Source: Paludibacteraceae bacterium
GTDB lineage: Bacteria; Bacteroidota; Bacteroidia; Bacteroidales; Paludibacteraceae
Assembly: GCA_017559505.1 (NCBI GenBank)
Contig: JAFYSF010000007.1
Location: 1 to 64,000, forward strand
DNA length: 64,000 bases
Reading direction: 5' to 3'
How positions within the stretch are numbered: position 1 is the stretch's first letter; each line of letters starts with the position of its first letter. Position numbers and translations under genes: made by a program. Shown one piece after another: positions 37,269 through 45,982 of this stretch. The notes beneath the pieces were generated by a model. That model was not told the origin of the DNA, ran no database searches, and saw nothing but the letters and a program-made list of their open reading frames with translations.

Positions 37269-39818
37269 TTATCCTCCGCATTTTGAATATCCACAATTGC
37301 TACAAACCAAGCATCCTTCTTTCATAACAATTGTGTGTTGATGACATTCTGGGCATTCCATTGAATCCATTTGTGTACCATCTGGTATATATTTTTTCAA
37401 TGCTCGTTCAACACCTGCTTTCCAAGTATTGATTGATTCGCTATCTAATTGAAGACTACCTACCAATTTCACTACTTGGTCAATTGGCATTCCATAACGT
37501 AACACGCCAGAAATAAGTTTTGCATAGTTCCAATATTCTTTGTCAAACTTATGAGAAAGCCCTTCTACTGTAGTCTTATAGCCACGAGTGTTTTTATATT
37601 GGAAGTCATAACGACGATTACCTTCATCGTCTGTGGTTTTAATAATCTTACCTTCTGTAACTGATTTAGGCAACAAAATACCCTCTTCATCGTCAGCTAT
37701 ACCCGTAAAGATTTCATAAGGACGACCATCTTTCAAGCCTACGAATGCAATCCATTTCTCTTTTTTATTCTGGAATCGCACGATATCGCAGTTCAATTCT
37801 TTAGGACGTTCATATTCCGATATTGAAAAACAAACGCAACGTTTTTCATCTTTTTTCTCATCTTCTTTTTTCGATACCGACACAAGTACACCCGAACGTG
37901 AACCATCACGATAAATAGTACATCCTTTGCAACCTGATTTCCAAGCCTCAAGATACAATTGCGACACTAACTCTTCTGTAGCCGTAGCAGGAAGATTGAT
38001 TGTTACACTGATACTGTGGTCAACCCATTTTTGCACACGACCCTGCATTTTCACTTTTTGCAACCAGTCAATATCATTCGATGTTGCTTTGTAATAAGGT
38101 GAACGTGCTATAATTTCGTCTAATTCCTCTTGTGTATAATTTTTCTCTGTATCGATACCATTCACGCGCATCCATTCTGCAAATTTATGATGGAATACGA
38201 TATATTCTTCAAATGCATCGCCTTCTGGGTCAACAAAATCTATACGTGCATTCACATCATTAGGATTCACCTTACGACGACGTTTATATACTGGCATAAA
38301 CGTAGGTTCAATACCCGAGGTTGTTTGTGTCATAATACTTGTTGTACCTGTAGGTGCAATTGTCAAACATGCAATATTACGACGACCATATTTCACCATC
38401 TCTTCATACAACGCAGCATCTTTCGATTTAATACGTGCTACAAATGGATTATTCTCCTCACGTTTAGCATCATACACTTCAAACGCACCACGTTCTTTTG
38501 CCATTTGCACACTCGAACGATATGCCTCAACTGCTATCACGCTATGCACTTCTTCCGAAAATTCAGTAGCTTCTTCTGTTCCATAACGCAATCCCAATGC
38601 TGCCAACATATCTCCTTCTGCAGTAACACCCACACCCGTACGACGACCTCTCAATGTTTTATTCATAATCTTATCCCACAACTCATACTCAGTGCGTTTC
38701 ACGATATTATCCTCTGGGTCTGATTTAATTTTTTCAAGAATTTTCTCGATTTTCTCAATTTCAAGGTCGATAATATCATCCATAATGCGTTGTGCCAACC
38801 CTACGTGTTTGCGGAACAATTCAATATTAAATCGAGCCTCTTTTGTAAATGGATTCTCTACGTATGAATATAGGTTGATTGCCAACAAACGACAACTATC
38901 GTATGGGCACAACGGTATTTCTCCACATGGGTTAGTCGAAACTGTGCGATAACCTAAATCTGCATAACAATCTGGCACCGACTCACGCAATATTGTATCC
39001 CAAAACAATACTCCCGGCTCAGCACTACTCCATGCATTATGAATAATCTTATTCCACAATGCTTTAGCATTCACTTGAGTTGATACAAGCGGATCGTCCG
39101 AATATACAGGATATTGTTGTGTGTACATCTCTTCGCCCTCTACAGCACGCATAAAATCATCATCAATCTTCACCGAAACATTCGCACCTGTCACCTTGCC
39201 TTGCACCATTTTAGCATCAATAAACTTCTCTGAGTCTGGGTGTTTAATCGCTACTGACAACATCAATGCACCACGACGTCCGCCTTGAGCCACTTCGCGA
39301 GTTGAATTTGAATAACGCTCCATAAATGGTACAATACCAGTAGAGGTTAAAGCCGAGTTTTTCACTGGCGAACCTTCTGGACGTATATGAGTCAAGTCAT
39401 GCCCTACACCTCCACGACGTTTCATCAACTGCACTTGCTCTTCATCAATTTTGAAAATACCGCCATACGAGTCAGCTTCACCATCCACACCAATCACAAA
39501 ACAATTCGACAATGATGACACTTGGAAGTTATTGCCAATCCCCGTCATTGGACTACCTTGAGGCACAATATAACGGAAATGGTCGAACAAGTCAAACAAC
39601 TCTTGTTCGTTCAACGGATTAGGATATTTTTTCTCTATACGAGCTATTTCGCGCGCCAAACGCCAATGCATATCCTCTGGCGTGCGTTCATACAAATTAC
39701 CTTGCGAATCTTTCAAGGCATATTTATTAACCCATACTTGAGCAGCTAACTCATCGCCACCAAAGTATTCCTTCGAAGCCCGACGAGCCTCTTCTTCTGT
39801 AAATTTTATTGATTCCAC
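37269..39818 (-). CDS. nrdJ: Adenosylcobalamin-dependent ribonucleotide reductase (class II)
   Basis: 849 residues. Family blocks: GSPMTGIGNNFQVSSLSNCFV (Cys of the redox pair), QVQLMKRRGGVGHDLTHIRPEG, TNPCGEIPLCPYDSC (radical-site Cys in NPCGE) and APTGTTSIMTQTTSGIEP. A TSCPD-type domain follows (YERPKELNCDIVRFQNKKEKW). The C-terminus is a zinc-binding CPECHQHTIV / CLVCSNCGYSKCGG tail, which in relatives relays electrons. It makes deoxyribonucleotides from ribonucleoside diphosphates with B12, with or without oxygen. No class I or III reductase is in the window. The upstream region has a standard promoter and no recognisable cobalamin riboswitch. malQ follows after four bases. Confidence 0.93.
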   Translation of the reverse strand: MESIKFTEEEARRASKEYFGGDELAAQVWVNKYALKDSQGNLYERTPEDMHWRLAREIARIEKKYPNPLNEQELFDLFDHFRYIVPQGSPMTGIGNNFQVSSLSNCFVIGVDGEADSYGGIFKIDEEQVQLMKRRGGVGHDLTHIRPEGSPVKNSALTSTGIVPFMERYSNSTREVAQGGRRGALMLSVAIKHPDSEKFIDAKMVQGKVTGANVSVKIDDDFMRAVEGEEMYTQQYPVYSDDPLVSTQVNAKALWNKIIHNAWSSAEPGVLFWDTILRESVPDCYADLGYRTVSTNPCGEIPLCPYDSCRLLAINLYSYVENPFTKEARFNIELFRKHVGLAQRIMDDIIDLEIEKIEKILEKIKSDPEDNIVKRTEYELWDKIMNKTLRGRRTGVGVTAEGDMLAALGLRYGTEEATEFSEEVHSVIAVEAYRSSVQMAKERGAFEVYDAKREENNPFVARIKSKDAALYEEMVKYGRRNIACLTIAPTGTTSIMTQTTSGIEPTFMPVYKRRRKVNPNDVNARIDFVDPEGDAFEEYIVFHHKFAEWMRVNGIDTEKNYTQEELDEIIARSPYYKATSNDIDWLQKVKMQGRVQKWVDHSISVTINLPATATEELVSQLYLEAWKSGCKGCTIYRDGSRSGVLVSVSKKEDEKKDEKRCVCFSISEYERPKELNCDIVRFQNKKEKWIAFVGLKDGRPYEIFTGIADDEEGILLPKSVTEGKIIKTTDDEGNRRYDFQYKNTRGYKTTVEGLSHKFDKEYWNYAKLISGVLRYGMPIDQVVKLVGSLQLDSESINTWKAGVERALKKYIPDGTQMDSMECPECHQHTIVMKEGCLVCSNCGYSKCGG

Positions 39819-39922
39819 GGTATATATAGCTATTAATTAAATTATTATTTTGATTAATTCCCTAGTATTCATTTTCAAAAAAGTTTTCCAAAACAGCACA
39901 TTTCTGATTACAAAACACCTTG

Positions 39923-39952
39923 CAAAAATACTATTTTTTTATAACATACCAA
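39923..39952 (-). promoter_or_regulatory. Promoter of nrdJ
   Basis: On the minus strand: TTG (39952-39950), 19 bases, TATTTTTG (39930-39923). Confidence 0.7.
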
Positions 39953-40140
39953 AAGAAAAAACAACTTTTTTTTACAAAAGTTATTAACATCTCACATATC
40001 CCCCATCATTACTACAAACTTACACCTAAAACACCACTGTCTACTAAAGCGATAAATTATTTTTCAAATAAACAACGGCTATATCATTTTTTTTTCGTAA
40101 TTTTGTACTACCAAAAATCACGCTATTTTTGCTCTTCAAA

Positions 40141-40256
40141 AATACACACTCTCATTGTGTATTCCGTTATTAATAATTCTAATTTTAAATATACTATACA
40201 GCAACCTTCAAGCAAGGTGCAAGCAACCCGCAAAATACACACTCTCGTTGTGTGTT
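40141..40256. repeat. Composite hairpin repeat, copy 2
   Basis: Two near-palindromes with core ACACACTCTCATTGTGT (40141-40163) or ACACACTCTCGTTGTGT (40234-40256) flank GCAACCTTCAAGCAAGGTGC plus AAGC (40201-40224). It is inverted relative to copy 1 at 5586-5691 and lies in the transcribed leader of the next gene. Confidence 0.6.
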
Positions 40257-40270
40257 CATAAAAAAATTAT

Positions 40271-41497
40271 ATGAAAAAAATACTGACTATACTACTCTGT
40301 TTTGTGCATTGCTCATTATGCATCAACCTCAGCGCACAAACAATCAAAGAACTCGAAGCTGAAAAGAAAAAGGCTCTCGACGAGCTTGCTGTAACTAATC
40401 GTCTGCTCAACGAAACTCAAAAAAACAAAAAAGGCACTGAAAATAAACTCAATCTACTCAAACAATCAATCAAACAAAGTACTAACTATATCAATGCCTT
40501 AAATAAAGAAATCGGAATGCTCGACGAAAACATCTCATCTATCCAAGCATCACGACTTTCACATCAAGAACGTCTCGAACGCCTCCGCGATGAATACGCA
40601 CAAACAACCCGTGCACTCTATTCGCATCATAAATACTTCTCACCTATTATATTTATCTTCTCTGCCGACAATTTCAATCAAGCCCTACGTCGCTTTCGCT
40701 ACCTCCAACAAGTAGCCTCTCATCGCAAATATCAAGCACAAGAAATAACCAAAATCACAAAACAATTAGAAATAGAAGAAAATCTTCTCACCGAAAATCG
40801 CATACAAAAAGAAACAGCCGTTAGCGCAAAAGAACTCGAACAACAACGTCTTGAACAACAACGTCGCAAACGTAACGATGAATTAGCATCTCTCAAAAAG
40901 AAAGAAACTTCGCTAAAGAAAAAACAAAAAGAGCAACAAGCCAAAGCCGACAAGCTTAACAAGAAAATTCAAGACATAATTGCAGCTGAAATCAAACGTC
41001 AAAAAGAAGAAGCTGCAGCAAAAGCTAAAAAAGAAGGCAAAAAAGACCCTTACGAACTCAGCAAAGAAGAAAAACTCGTAGCAGGCAACTTCGAAGCTAA
41101 CAAAGGCAAACTCCCTCGCCCTGTCGAAAAAGGTTTTATCAGTGCTCATTTTGGTATTCAACCCCACCCTTTCCTCGACAAAGTACAAGTCAACAACAAA
41201 GGCACTTACTTCCAAATCCCTGCAGGCTCTGATGCTCGTGCAGTATTCGAAGGCGAAGTAACCCAATGTTTCTCTGTGCCAGGTAGCAATCAATCCGTAA
41301 TCGTGAAACATGGCAATTATCGCACCGTATATTCCAATCTCGTAACACTTTACGTCAAAGTAGGCGACAAAATTTCTACTAAACAAAAAATAGGTAAAGT
41401 CTTTACCGACACCGAAAACGACAATAAAACCGAACTATATTTCATGCTCTACAAAGACACTGAAATACAAAATCCCGAAAGTTGGCTCGCAAATTAA
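40271..41497 (+). CDS. EnvC-like murein hydrolase activator with degenerate M23 domain
   Basis: 408 residues: signal peptide (ends near SAQ), long coiled coil (about 25-270), then a LytM/M23 domain (about 280-408). The zinc ligands of active M23 peptidases are lost: the HxGxD block reads NNKGTYFQI and the HxH block reads ELYFMLY. EnvC-type proteins with such losses do not cut peptidoglycan but activate amidases during cell separation, which is the likely role here in the periplasm. The signal-peptide core FVHCSLCI is encoded by DNA matching a dispersed repeat in reverse (40302-40323, 20 of 22). A -7 box lies at 40098-40105, so the leader is about 160 bases. Confidence 0.85.
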   Translation: MKKILTILLCFVHCSLCINLSAQTIKELEAEKKKALDELAVTNRLLNETQKNKKGTENKLNLLKQSIKQSTNYINALNKEIGMLDENISSIQASRLSHQERLERLRDEYAQTTRALYSHHKYFSPIIFIFSADNFNQALRRFRYLQQVASHRKYQAQEITKITKQLEIEENLLTENRIQKETAVSAKELEQQRLEQQRRKRNDELASLKKKETSLKKKQKEQQAKADKLNKKIQDIIAAEIKRQKEEAAAKAKKEGKKDPYELSKEEKLVAGNFEANKGKLPRPVEKGFISAHFGIQPHPFLDKVQVNNKGTYFQIPAGSDARAVFEGEVTQCFSVPGSNQSVIVKHGNYRTVYSNLVTLYVKVGDKISTKQKIGKVFTDTENDNKTELYFMLYKDTEIQNPESWLAN

Positions 41498-41507
41498 GCA
41501 AAAACAT

Positions 41508-41538
41508 TTGCTAATATGCCAAAATTGTCGTACCTTTG
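41508..41538 (+). promoter_or_regulatory. Promoter of trxB
   Basis: TTG (41508-41510), 20 bases, TACCTTTG (41531-41538). The leader holds the hairpin TGTACC-caat-GGTACA (41549-41564), then ATATCGTTAATAACT (41566-41580) and TAACTAAT repeats; pepD has a similar leader. Confidence 0.75.
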
Positions 41539-41610
41539 TACGTTCAAGTGTACCCAATGGTACAAATATCGTTAATAACTGATAACTAATAACTAATCAT
41601 TAATATAATT

Positions 41611-42549
41611 ATGAACGAAAAAGTAAAATGCCTTATCATTGGCTCAGGCCCTGCTGGCTATACTGCCGCAATCTACGCTTCTCGCGCTAACCTTGCTCCG
41701 GTACTCTACGAAGGTATGCAATCTGGTGGTCAATTAACTCAAACTACCGAAATCGAAAACTTCCCAGGTTATCCTGAAGGTATCGATGCTAACCTCATGA
41801 TGGCTGACCTCCGTGCTCAAGCTGAACGCTTTGGTACTGACGTACGTTTCGGTTGCATCACTGATGTTGACTTCAGCTGCTCACCTAAAAAACTTACTAT
41901 CGACGGTGAAAAAATAATCGAAGCCGACACTGTAATCATCGCAACTGGTGCTAGTGCAAAATATCTCGGTCTTGCTGACGAACAAAAATATATGGGTAAA
42001 GGTGTTTCTGCTTGTGCAACTTGCGACGGATTCTTCTACCGCAAAAAAACTGTTGCAGTAGTAGGTGGTGGTGACACTGCTTGCGAAGAAGCATGCTACC
42101 TCGCTGGTCTTTGCGAAAAAGTTTACCTCATCGTGCGTAAACCATTCCTCCGTGCATCTAAAGTAATGCAAGACCGCGTATTCAAAAACGAAAAAATCAC
42201 TGTTCTCTTCGAACACAACACTCAAAGCCTCTATGGTGAAGACCTTCTCGAAGGTGCTAAACTCATCAAACGTAAAGGCGAAGCTGATGAAGAAATTGTT
42301 GATATCAAAATTGATGGCTTCTTCCTTGCTATCGGTCACCACCCTAACAGCGATATCTTCAAAAAATACATCAATACAAACGAAGAAGGCTATATTCTTA
42401 CTGAACCATTCCGCCCTCTTACAAACGTACCAGGTGTATTCGCTGCTGGCGACGTTGCTGACCCAATCTACCGTCAAGCAATTTGTGCTGCTGCTTCAGG
42501 CTGTAAATCAGCTATGGAAGCTGAAAAATACCTCGCAGCAATGGAGTAA
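41611..42549 (+). CDS. trxB: Thioredoxin-disulfide reductase
   Basis: 312 residues, the normal length. FAD site GSGPAGYTAAIYASRA at the start; redox disulfide CATC in SACATCDGFF (about 133-136); NADPH site VVGGGDTACEEA; and the second FAD block GVFAAGDVAD near the end. It passes electrons from NADPH to thioredoxin in the cytoplasm, which in turn can feed ribonucleotide reduction and peroxide defence. It is a single-gene unit with its own promoter and a bidirectional terminator. No thioredoxin gene is adjacent. Confidence 0.96.
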   Translation: MNEKVKCLIIGSGPAGYTAAIYASRANLAPVLYEGMQSGGQLTQTTEIENFPGYPEGIDANLMMADLRAQAERFGTDVRFGCITDVDFSCSPKKLTIDGEKIIEADTVIIATGASAKYLGLADEQKYMGKGVSACATCDGFFYRKKTVAVVGGGDTACEEACYLAGLCEKVYLIVRKPFLRASKVMQDRVFKNEKITVLFEHNTQSLYGEDLLEGAKLIKRKGEADEEIVDIKIDGFFLAIGHHPNSDIFKKYINTNEEGYILTEPFRPLTNVPGVFAAGDVADPIYRQAICAAASGCKSAMEAEKYLAAME

Positions 42550-42568
42550 TAACTCACATATAAATAAA

Positions 42569-42606
42569 AAAATAGGCTAACTCGAATAAAGTTAGCCTAT
42601 TTTTTA
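42569..42606. terminator. Bidirectional terminator behind trxB
   Basis: AATAGGCTAAC (42571-42581) pairs with GTTAGCCTATT (42591-42601), with A and T tracts outside. The stop of the minus-strand lipoprotein gene is at 42612. Confidence 0.85.
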
Positions 42607-42611
42607 TTTAA

Positions 42612-43709
42612 TTATTTACTTTTCTTTATTTCCTCTAAAGTCTCCGAATCTTTACTCCAATAAATATATTTATTAGCATCAACTCTCTTTTCATCCTCAT
42701 TCACAATGAAAGACGGAGTATCTAATCTCCAATTCATAAATTCAGCATTATGAGTTGTATCATCAATAAAATCTCGTAAATTATATGCCCATTTACGCCA
42801 ATCATCATCTCCATTCAATAAATTCTCATACTGATATTCTCGCCCTACAAGATTATTATGAAAATCCATTACATTATCACAAGGTTTATTAACACTTGCT
42901 CGCTCCCAATACACATCCATTACAAGCCAAGCAATTTGTGATGTAGTGTATTTGCGCAACAAAAGATTTACAAATATATGTTTATATGCATCTCCTCTTT
43001 TACCATAGCTTGTATTAGCATGATAAAAATGGCGAGCAACATATTCTGCACGAGCCTTTGATTGAAGCACACGATAAATAGTAGACGAGGCAACTCCCAT
43101 ACTTACAAATGACATTGCCCACTCCTCTTTTGCTAAATACGGAATCTCATCCCCCATCAATACTGCCTTTAACCCCCATTCGCTATCAAAAGCACTTATA
43201 CTATCAAAATCTGTCAATCTCACCTTGTTTTTAGCATCAGCCAAACCATTCAAATCCCAGAAAATAGAAGCTTCAGCCTCTGTCATTTGCATAAACTCTA
43301 CCTCTGCTGAGTCAGAAACAGAATTGAAATACATCTCATTTTGCGACGACATTGTGAGTCCATCAATCGTATTTGCTCGATACTGAGGCAAACGTCTAAC
43401 ATCTTGCAAATAACTCATAGTTGCGTTTGCCATTTTTGACATCATACCTCTATAAGCACGTTCAGGATACAATTCTATCAATCGTTCTTCTACATATTCA
43501 CTCATACTGCGCAATGTATCTTGCGTACCCTCATACTCTCTTGCTAATACATATAGTACTGCAGGTTCAAATATAGGTACAATTGTTGTATCGGGTTCAA
43601 TAATTGTACCCAATTCACATTTTTCTCCGCCTCTTAGTCGCATTCGTTTAGATACACAACCAACTAATAGTAAGAGTATTAAAAGTAATAATAAATAACT
43701 ATTTTTCAT
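42612..43709 (-). CDS. Lipoprotein with a DUF6973-like region
   Basis: 365 residues. A lipobox LLLVGC puts Cys18 at the mature N-terminus, so the protein is membrane-anchored. The middle (about 60-200) is helical and unrecognised. Residues 235-300 contain GDAYKHIFVNLLLRKY and, after a spacer, NVMDFHNNLVGREYQ; the pattern D-A-x-(R/K)-H ... M-D-x-H-N-N-x-V-G-R is that of the DUF6973 group, in which His/Asp residues suggest a metal or hydrolase site. Function unknown. A TAACTTTG box (43721-43714) lies just upstream. The gene is divergent from recR. Confidence 0.65.
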   Translation of the reverse strand: MKNSYLLLLLILLLLVGCVSKRMRLRGGEKCELGTIIEPDTTIVPIFEPAVLYVLAREYEGTQDTLRSMSEYVEERLIELYPERAYRGMMSKMANATMSYLQDVRRLPQYRANTIDGLTMSSQNEMYFNSVSDSAEVEFMQMTEAEASIFWDLNGLADAKNKVRLTDFDSISAFDSEWGLKAVLMGDEIPYLAKEEWAMSFVSMGVASSTIYRVLQSKARAEYVARHFYHANTSYGKRGDAYKHIFVNLLLRKYTTSQIAWLVMDVYWERASVNKPCDNVMDFHNNLVGREYQYENLLNGDDDWRKWAYNLRDFIDDTTHNAEFMNWRLDTPSFIVNEDEKRVDANKYIYWSKDSETLEEIKKSK

Positions 43710-43713
43710 ACTA

Positions 43714-43790
43714 CAAAGTTAGTAAAAATAATTAAAATATAAATTTATACACAATAAATTATGAATTTCAAATTAAAATAAGTATCTTTG
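43714..43790. promoter_or_regulatory. Divergent -7 boxes of the lipoprotein gene and recR
   Basis: Minus-strand TAACTTTG (43721-43714), 5 bases from the lipoprotein start, and plus-strand TATCTTTG (43783-43790), 10 bases from the recR start. Both would give leaderless or nearly leaderless messages. Confidence 0.6.
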
Positions 43791-43800
43791 TATTTTATTT

Positions 43801-44415
43801 ATGATACAAAAATACTCTTCGCAACTACTTGAAAATGCAGTAAATGCATTTGCTTCACTTCCTGGCATCGGACGCAAATCTGCTCTCCGTATGGCTTTGC
43901 ACATACTTCGTCAAGGTCCAGCTAATGCCAATAAATTCATATCCGCTATTAGCGAAATGAGCGAAAATATTCAATATTGTGAAGAATGCCATAATATTTC
44001 CGACAAACCAATATGTGAAATATGCTCCGACCCTAAACGTGACAAATCAACAATCTGCGTTGTCGAGTCTATTAAAGAGGTTATGCTCATTGAAAACACA
44101 GCACAATACTATGGCACCTACCACGTTCTCGGAGGAGTAATTTCTCCAATGAACGGTATATCTCCCAACGATTTAGAAATATCTTCACTCATCGAGCGAG
44201 TCGAACAAGGCAACATCAAAGAGGTTATACTCGCCCTTAGTCCAAACATGGAAGGCGACACAACCTGTTTCTATATCTATCGCAAACTTGCTCATCTACC
44301 TGTTAATATAACCACAATAGCACGAGGAGTAGCCATTGGCGATGACCTTGAATATGCCGACGAAATAACTCTCGGACGCTCAATTACTAATCGTATAAAA
44401 TATAACAATAAATAA
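43801..44415 (+). CDS. recR: Recombination protein RecR
   Basis: 204 residues, standard length. Helix-hairpin-helix FASLPGIGRKSALRMALHIL (about 17-36), zinc finger CEECHNISDKPICEIC (about 61-76), then the Toprim domain with CVVES near 86 and the Walker-like end (GVAIGDDLEYADEITLGRSI). RecR forms rings that, with RecO, load RecA onto SSB-covered single-stranded DNA at gaps. First gene of a four-gene plus-strand run (gaps of 29, 22 and 58 bases). Its -7 box is only 10 bases before the ATG. Confidence 0.95.
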   Translation: MIQKYSSQLLENAVNAFASLPGIGRKSALRMALHILRQGPANANKFISAISEMSENIQYCEECHNISDKPICEICSDPKRDKSTICVVESIKEVMLIENTAQYYGTYHVLGGVISPMNGISPNDLEISSLIERVEQGNIKEVILALSPNMEGDTTCFYIYRKLAHLPVNITTIARGVAIGDDLEYADEITLGRSITNRIKYNNK

Positions 44416-44444
44416 GACTAACCCACTATTAACTAATCACTATT

Positions 44445-44921
44445 ATGAAGCATCCAAAACACATTCTTACTATTACCTACTATCTCACACTTCTACTTAC
44501 AATCCTCTCAGCTATGATAGGTTATCACCTAACATACCACAAAGGCATCTATTTCAATGCCGACAGTCAAGCTTCTACTACTTACTACACAATCATTCTT
44601 TGGTATGTAATTATCACATTCCCATTATCATTCAAACTTTTCAGTTTCGGAATAAAACGCCTCAAACAAATCCCTGATGATGGTTCACGCGAATACTATT
44701 ATAAAATTTATGGTGTACTCCGCCTCGCAATTATAACCATAGGATTAGTTGCTTCTATTTTTGGTATTTACGTATTTCAAGTAAAACATCTCTTTTGGGT
44801 GGCTGGTATCTGCATGTTAGGCTTAATAATATCTAAACCAACAGAAAAACGTATCAATGCCGATCTCACACCACTCACTCCAACCGAAGAAGGCAACGAA
44901 GAAACAACAGAAGAAAACTAA
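44445..44921 (+). CDS. Small membrane protein in the recR operon
   Basis: 158 residues with four hydrophobic segments (about 8-30, 46-66, 90-112, 115-132) and a soluble Thr/Glu-rich tail ending EEGNEETTEEN. No known motif was recognised. It starts 29 bases after recR and ends 22 bases before the HAD gene, so it is part of that operon. The topology suggests both ends in the cytoplasm. Function unknown. Confidence 0.65.
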   Translation: MKHPKHILTITYYLTLLLTILSAMIGYHLTYHKGIYFNADSQASTTYYTIILWYVIITFPLSFKLFSFGIKRLKQIPDDGSREYYYKIYGVLRLAIITIGLVASIFGIYVFQVKHLFWVAGICMLGLIISKPTEKRINADLTPLTPTEEGNEETTEEN

Positions 44922-44943
44922 AATACACAATCCCCTAAAATAT

Positions 44944-45372
44944 ATGATTATAGCCGTAGATTTTGATGGTACAATTGTAGAACATGCCTACCCTGCCATC
45001 GGCAAACCAATTCCATTTGCTATTGACGTACTCAAACGCATTCAAAATGAATGCCACCACCAACTAATACTTTGGACTGTACGTGAAGGCGAATTACTCG
45101 ACGAAGCAGTAAACTACTGCCGTGAACGTGGACTTGAATTCTATGCCGTAAACAAAAACTACCCTGAAGAAACATGGGACAACACCACACCTCGCAAACT
45201 TACTGCAGACATGTGGATTGACGATCGCAATCTTGGTGGACTACCCGATTGGGGCATAATCTACCGAATGATAAAGTACAATGAAACATCAGCCGATGCA
45301 GCTCGCTATCTCGAAAATCAACCTCAAGAAACAAAAAAGAAAGGACTATTCTCTTTCTTCAAAAAACAATAA
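44944..45372 (+). CDS. HAD-family protein of the BT0820 type
   Basis: 142 residues from ATG 44944; an open frame starts 29 codons earlier but runs inside the previous gene. HAD motif I is AVDFDGTIVEH with both catalytic aspartates; LILWTVREG supplies the motif II threonine; MWIDDRNLGG gives the acidic motif. This matches the compact HAD protein BT0820 of Bacteroides, whose physiological substrate is not clear. The C-terminus is a Lys/Phe tail (KKKGLFSFFKKQ) not needed for the fold. In the recR operon. Confidence 0.82.
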   Translation: MIIAVDFDGTIVEHAYPAIGKPIPFAIDVLKRIQNECHHQLILWTVREGELLDEAVNYCRERGLEFYAVNKNYPEETWDNTTPRKLTADMWIDDRNLGGLPDWGIIYRMIKYNETSADAARYLENQPQETKKKGLFSFFKKQ

Positions 45373-45430
45373 TAAACAACGAGTTAGTACTTAACTAACT
45401 ACTCATTACTAACTACTTACTATTAAAATT

Positions 45431-45901
45431 ATGATTCAACGCATTCAAACACTCTATCTACTCATCATTGTAATCGCAATGAGCTTCACTCTTTTCTTAC
45501 CTTCAATGCGAACAATCTCACCTGAAGGTATCGACTATGCACTCTCAACTCTCCGTGGATTCTATCCTGTCGAACAAGGCGGATTTCATCTTAATGGTGT
45601 AACTATGTGGTTAACAATAACAAATATAGTTATTCTTTTAATTGCTCTATTTACAATATTTACATATAAATGGCGCGTAATTCAAATGCGTTTCTCTAGT
45701 TTCAACATGGTACTTCTAATTGGTTACTATGCTATTTTCTTCTTTACTCGCTATGTTATACTTCAACAAAATCCAATGGATAGCACAACTCTCTCTTGGC
45801 CTATTATTCTACCTTTTATTAGTGCCATCCTAACATATCTTGCTTTCCGTGCAATCGCTAAAGATGAAGCTCTCGTTCGTTCTCTTGATCGCTTACGCTA
45901 A
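45431..45901 (+). CDS. DUF4293 family membrane protein
   Basis: 156 residues, four transmembrane helices (about 5-25, 58-80, 90-110, 120-142), starting MIQRIQTLYLLIIVIAMS as DUF4293 proteins do. The family is specific to Bacteroidota and of unknown function. Last gene of the recR run. The gap before it (45373-45430) is made of ttaactaact-type repeats. A strong terminator follows. Confidence 0.8.
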   Translation: MIQRIQTLYLLIIVIAMSFTLFLPSMRTISPEGIDYALSTLRGFYPVEQGGFHLNGVTMWLTITNIVILLIALFTIFTYKWRVIQMRFSSFNMVLLIGYYAIFFFTRYVILQQNPMDSTTLSWPIILPFISAILTYLAFRAIAKDEALVRSLDRLR

Positions 45902-45921
45902 AAAACTTCTATAATCATAAA

Positions 45922-45967
45922 AAACAAGTGGCAATATTCGGTTCGAATATTGCCACTTGTTTTTTTC
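45922..45967. terminator. Bidirectional terminator behind the recR operon
   Basis: AACAAGTGGCAATATTCG and CGAATATTGCCACTTGTT pair perfectly around gtt (45941-45943), with A and T tracts outside. It also serves the minus-strand porin gene. Confidence 0.9.
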
Positions 45968-45982
45968 TCTTAGTTACTATCT

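Larger units (their letters stand above)
39819..40270. other. Gene-free gap: two divergent promoters and a composite repeat
   Basis: Holds the nrdJ promoter (minus, 39923-39952), the envC-type promoter box TAATTTTG (plus, 40098-40105) and a composite hairpin repeat (40141-40256) that makes up most of the plus leader. A 113-codon frame across it only translates the repeats. Confidence 0.6.

Noticed and set aside
39819..40100. Cobalamin riboswitch upstream of the class II ribonucleotide reductase
   Set aside because: No B12-box or paired core elements could be found by eye; the region is short and AT-rich.
39920..40261. 113-codon plus-strand frame before the EnvC-like gene
   Set aside because: It begins before the likely transcript start and its last half is the composite repeat (KIHTLIVYS / KIHTLVVCS).
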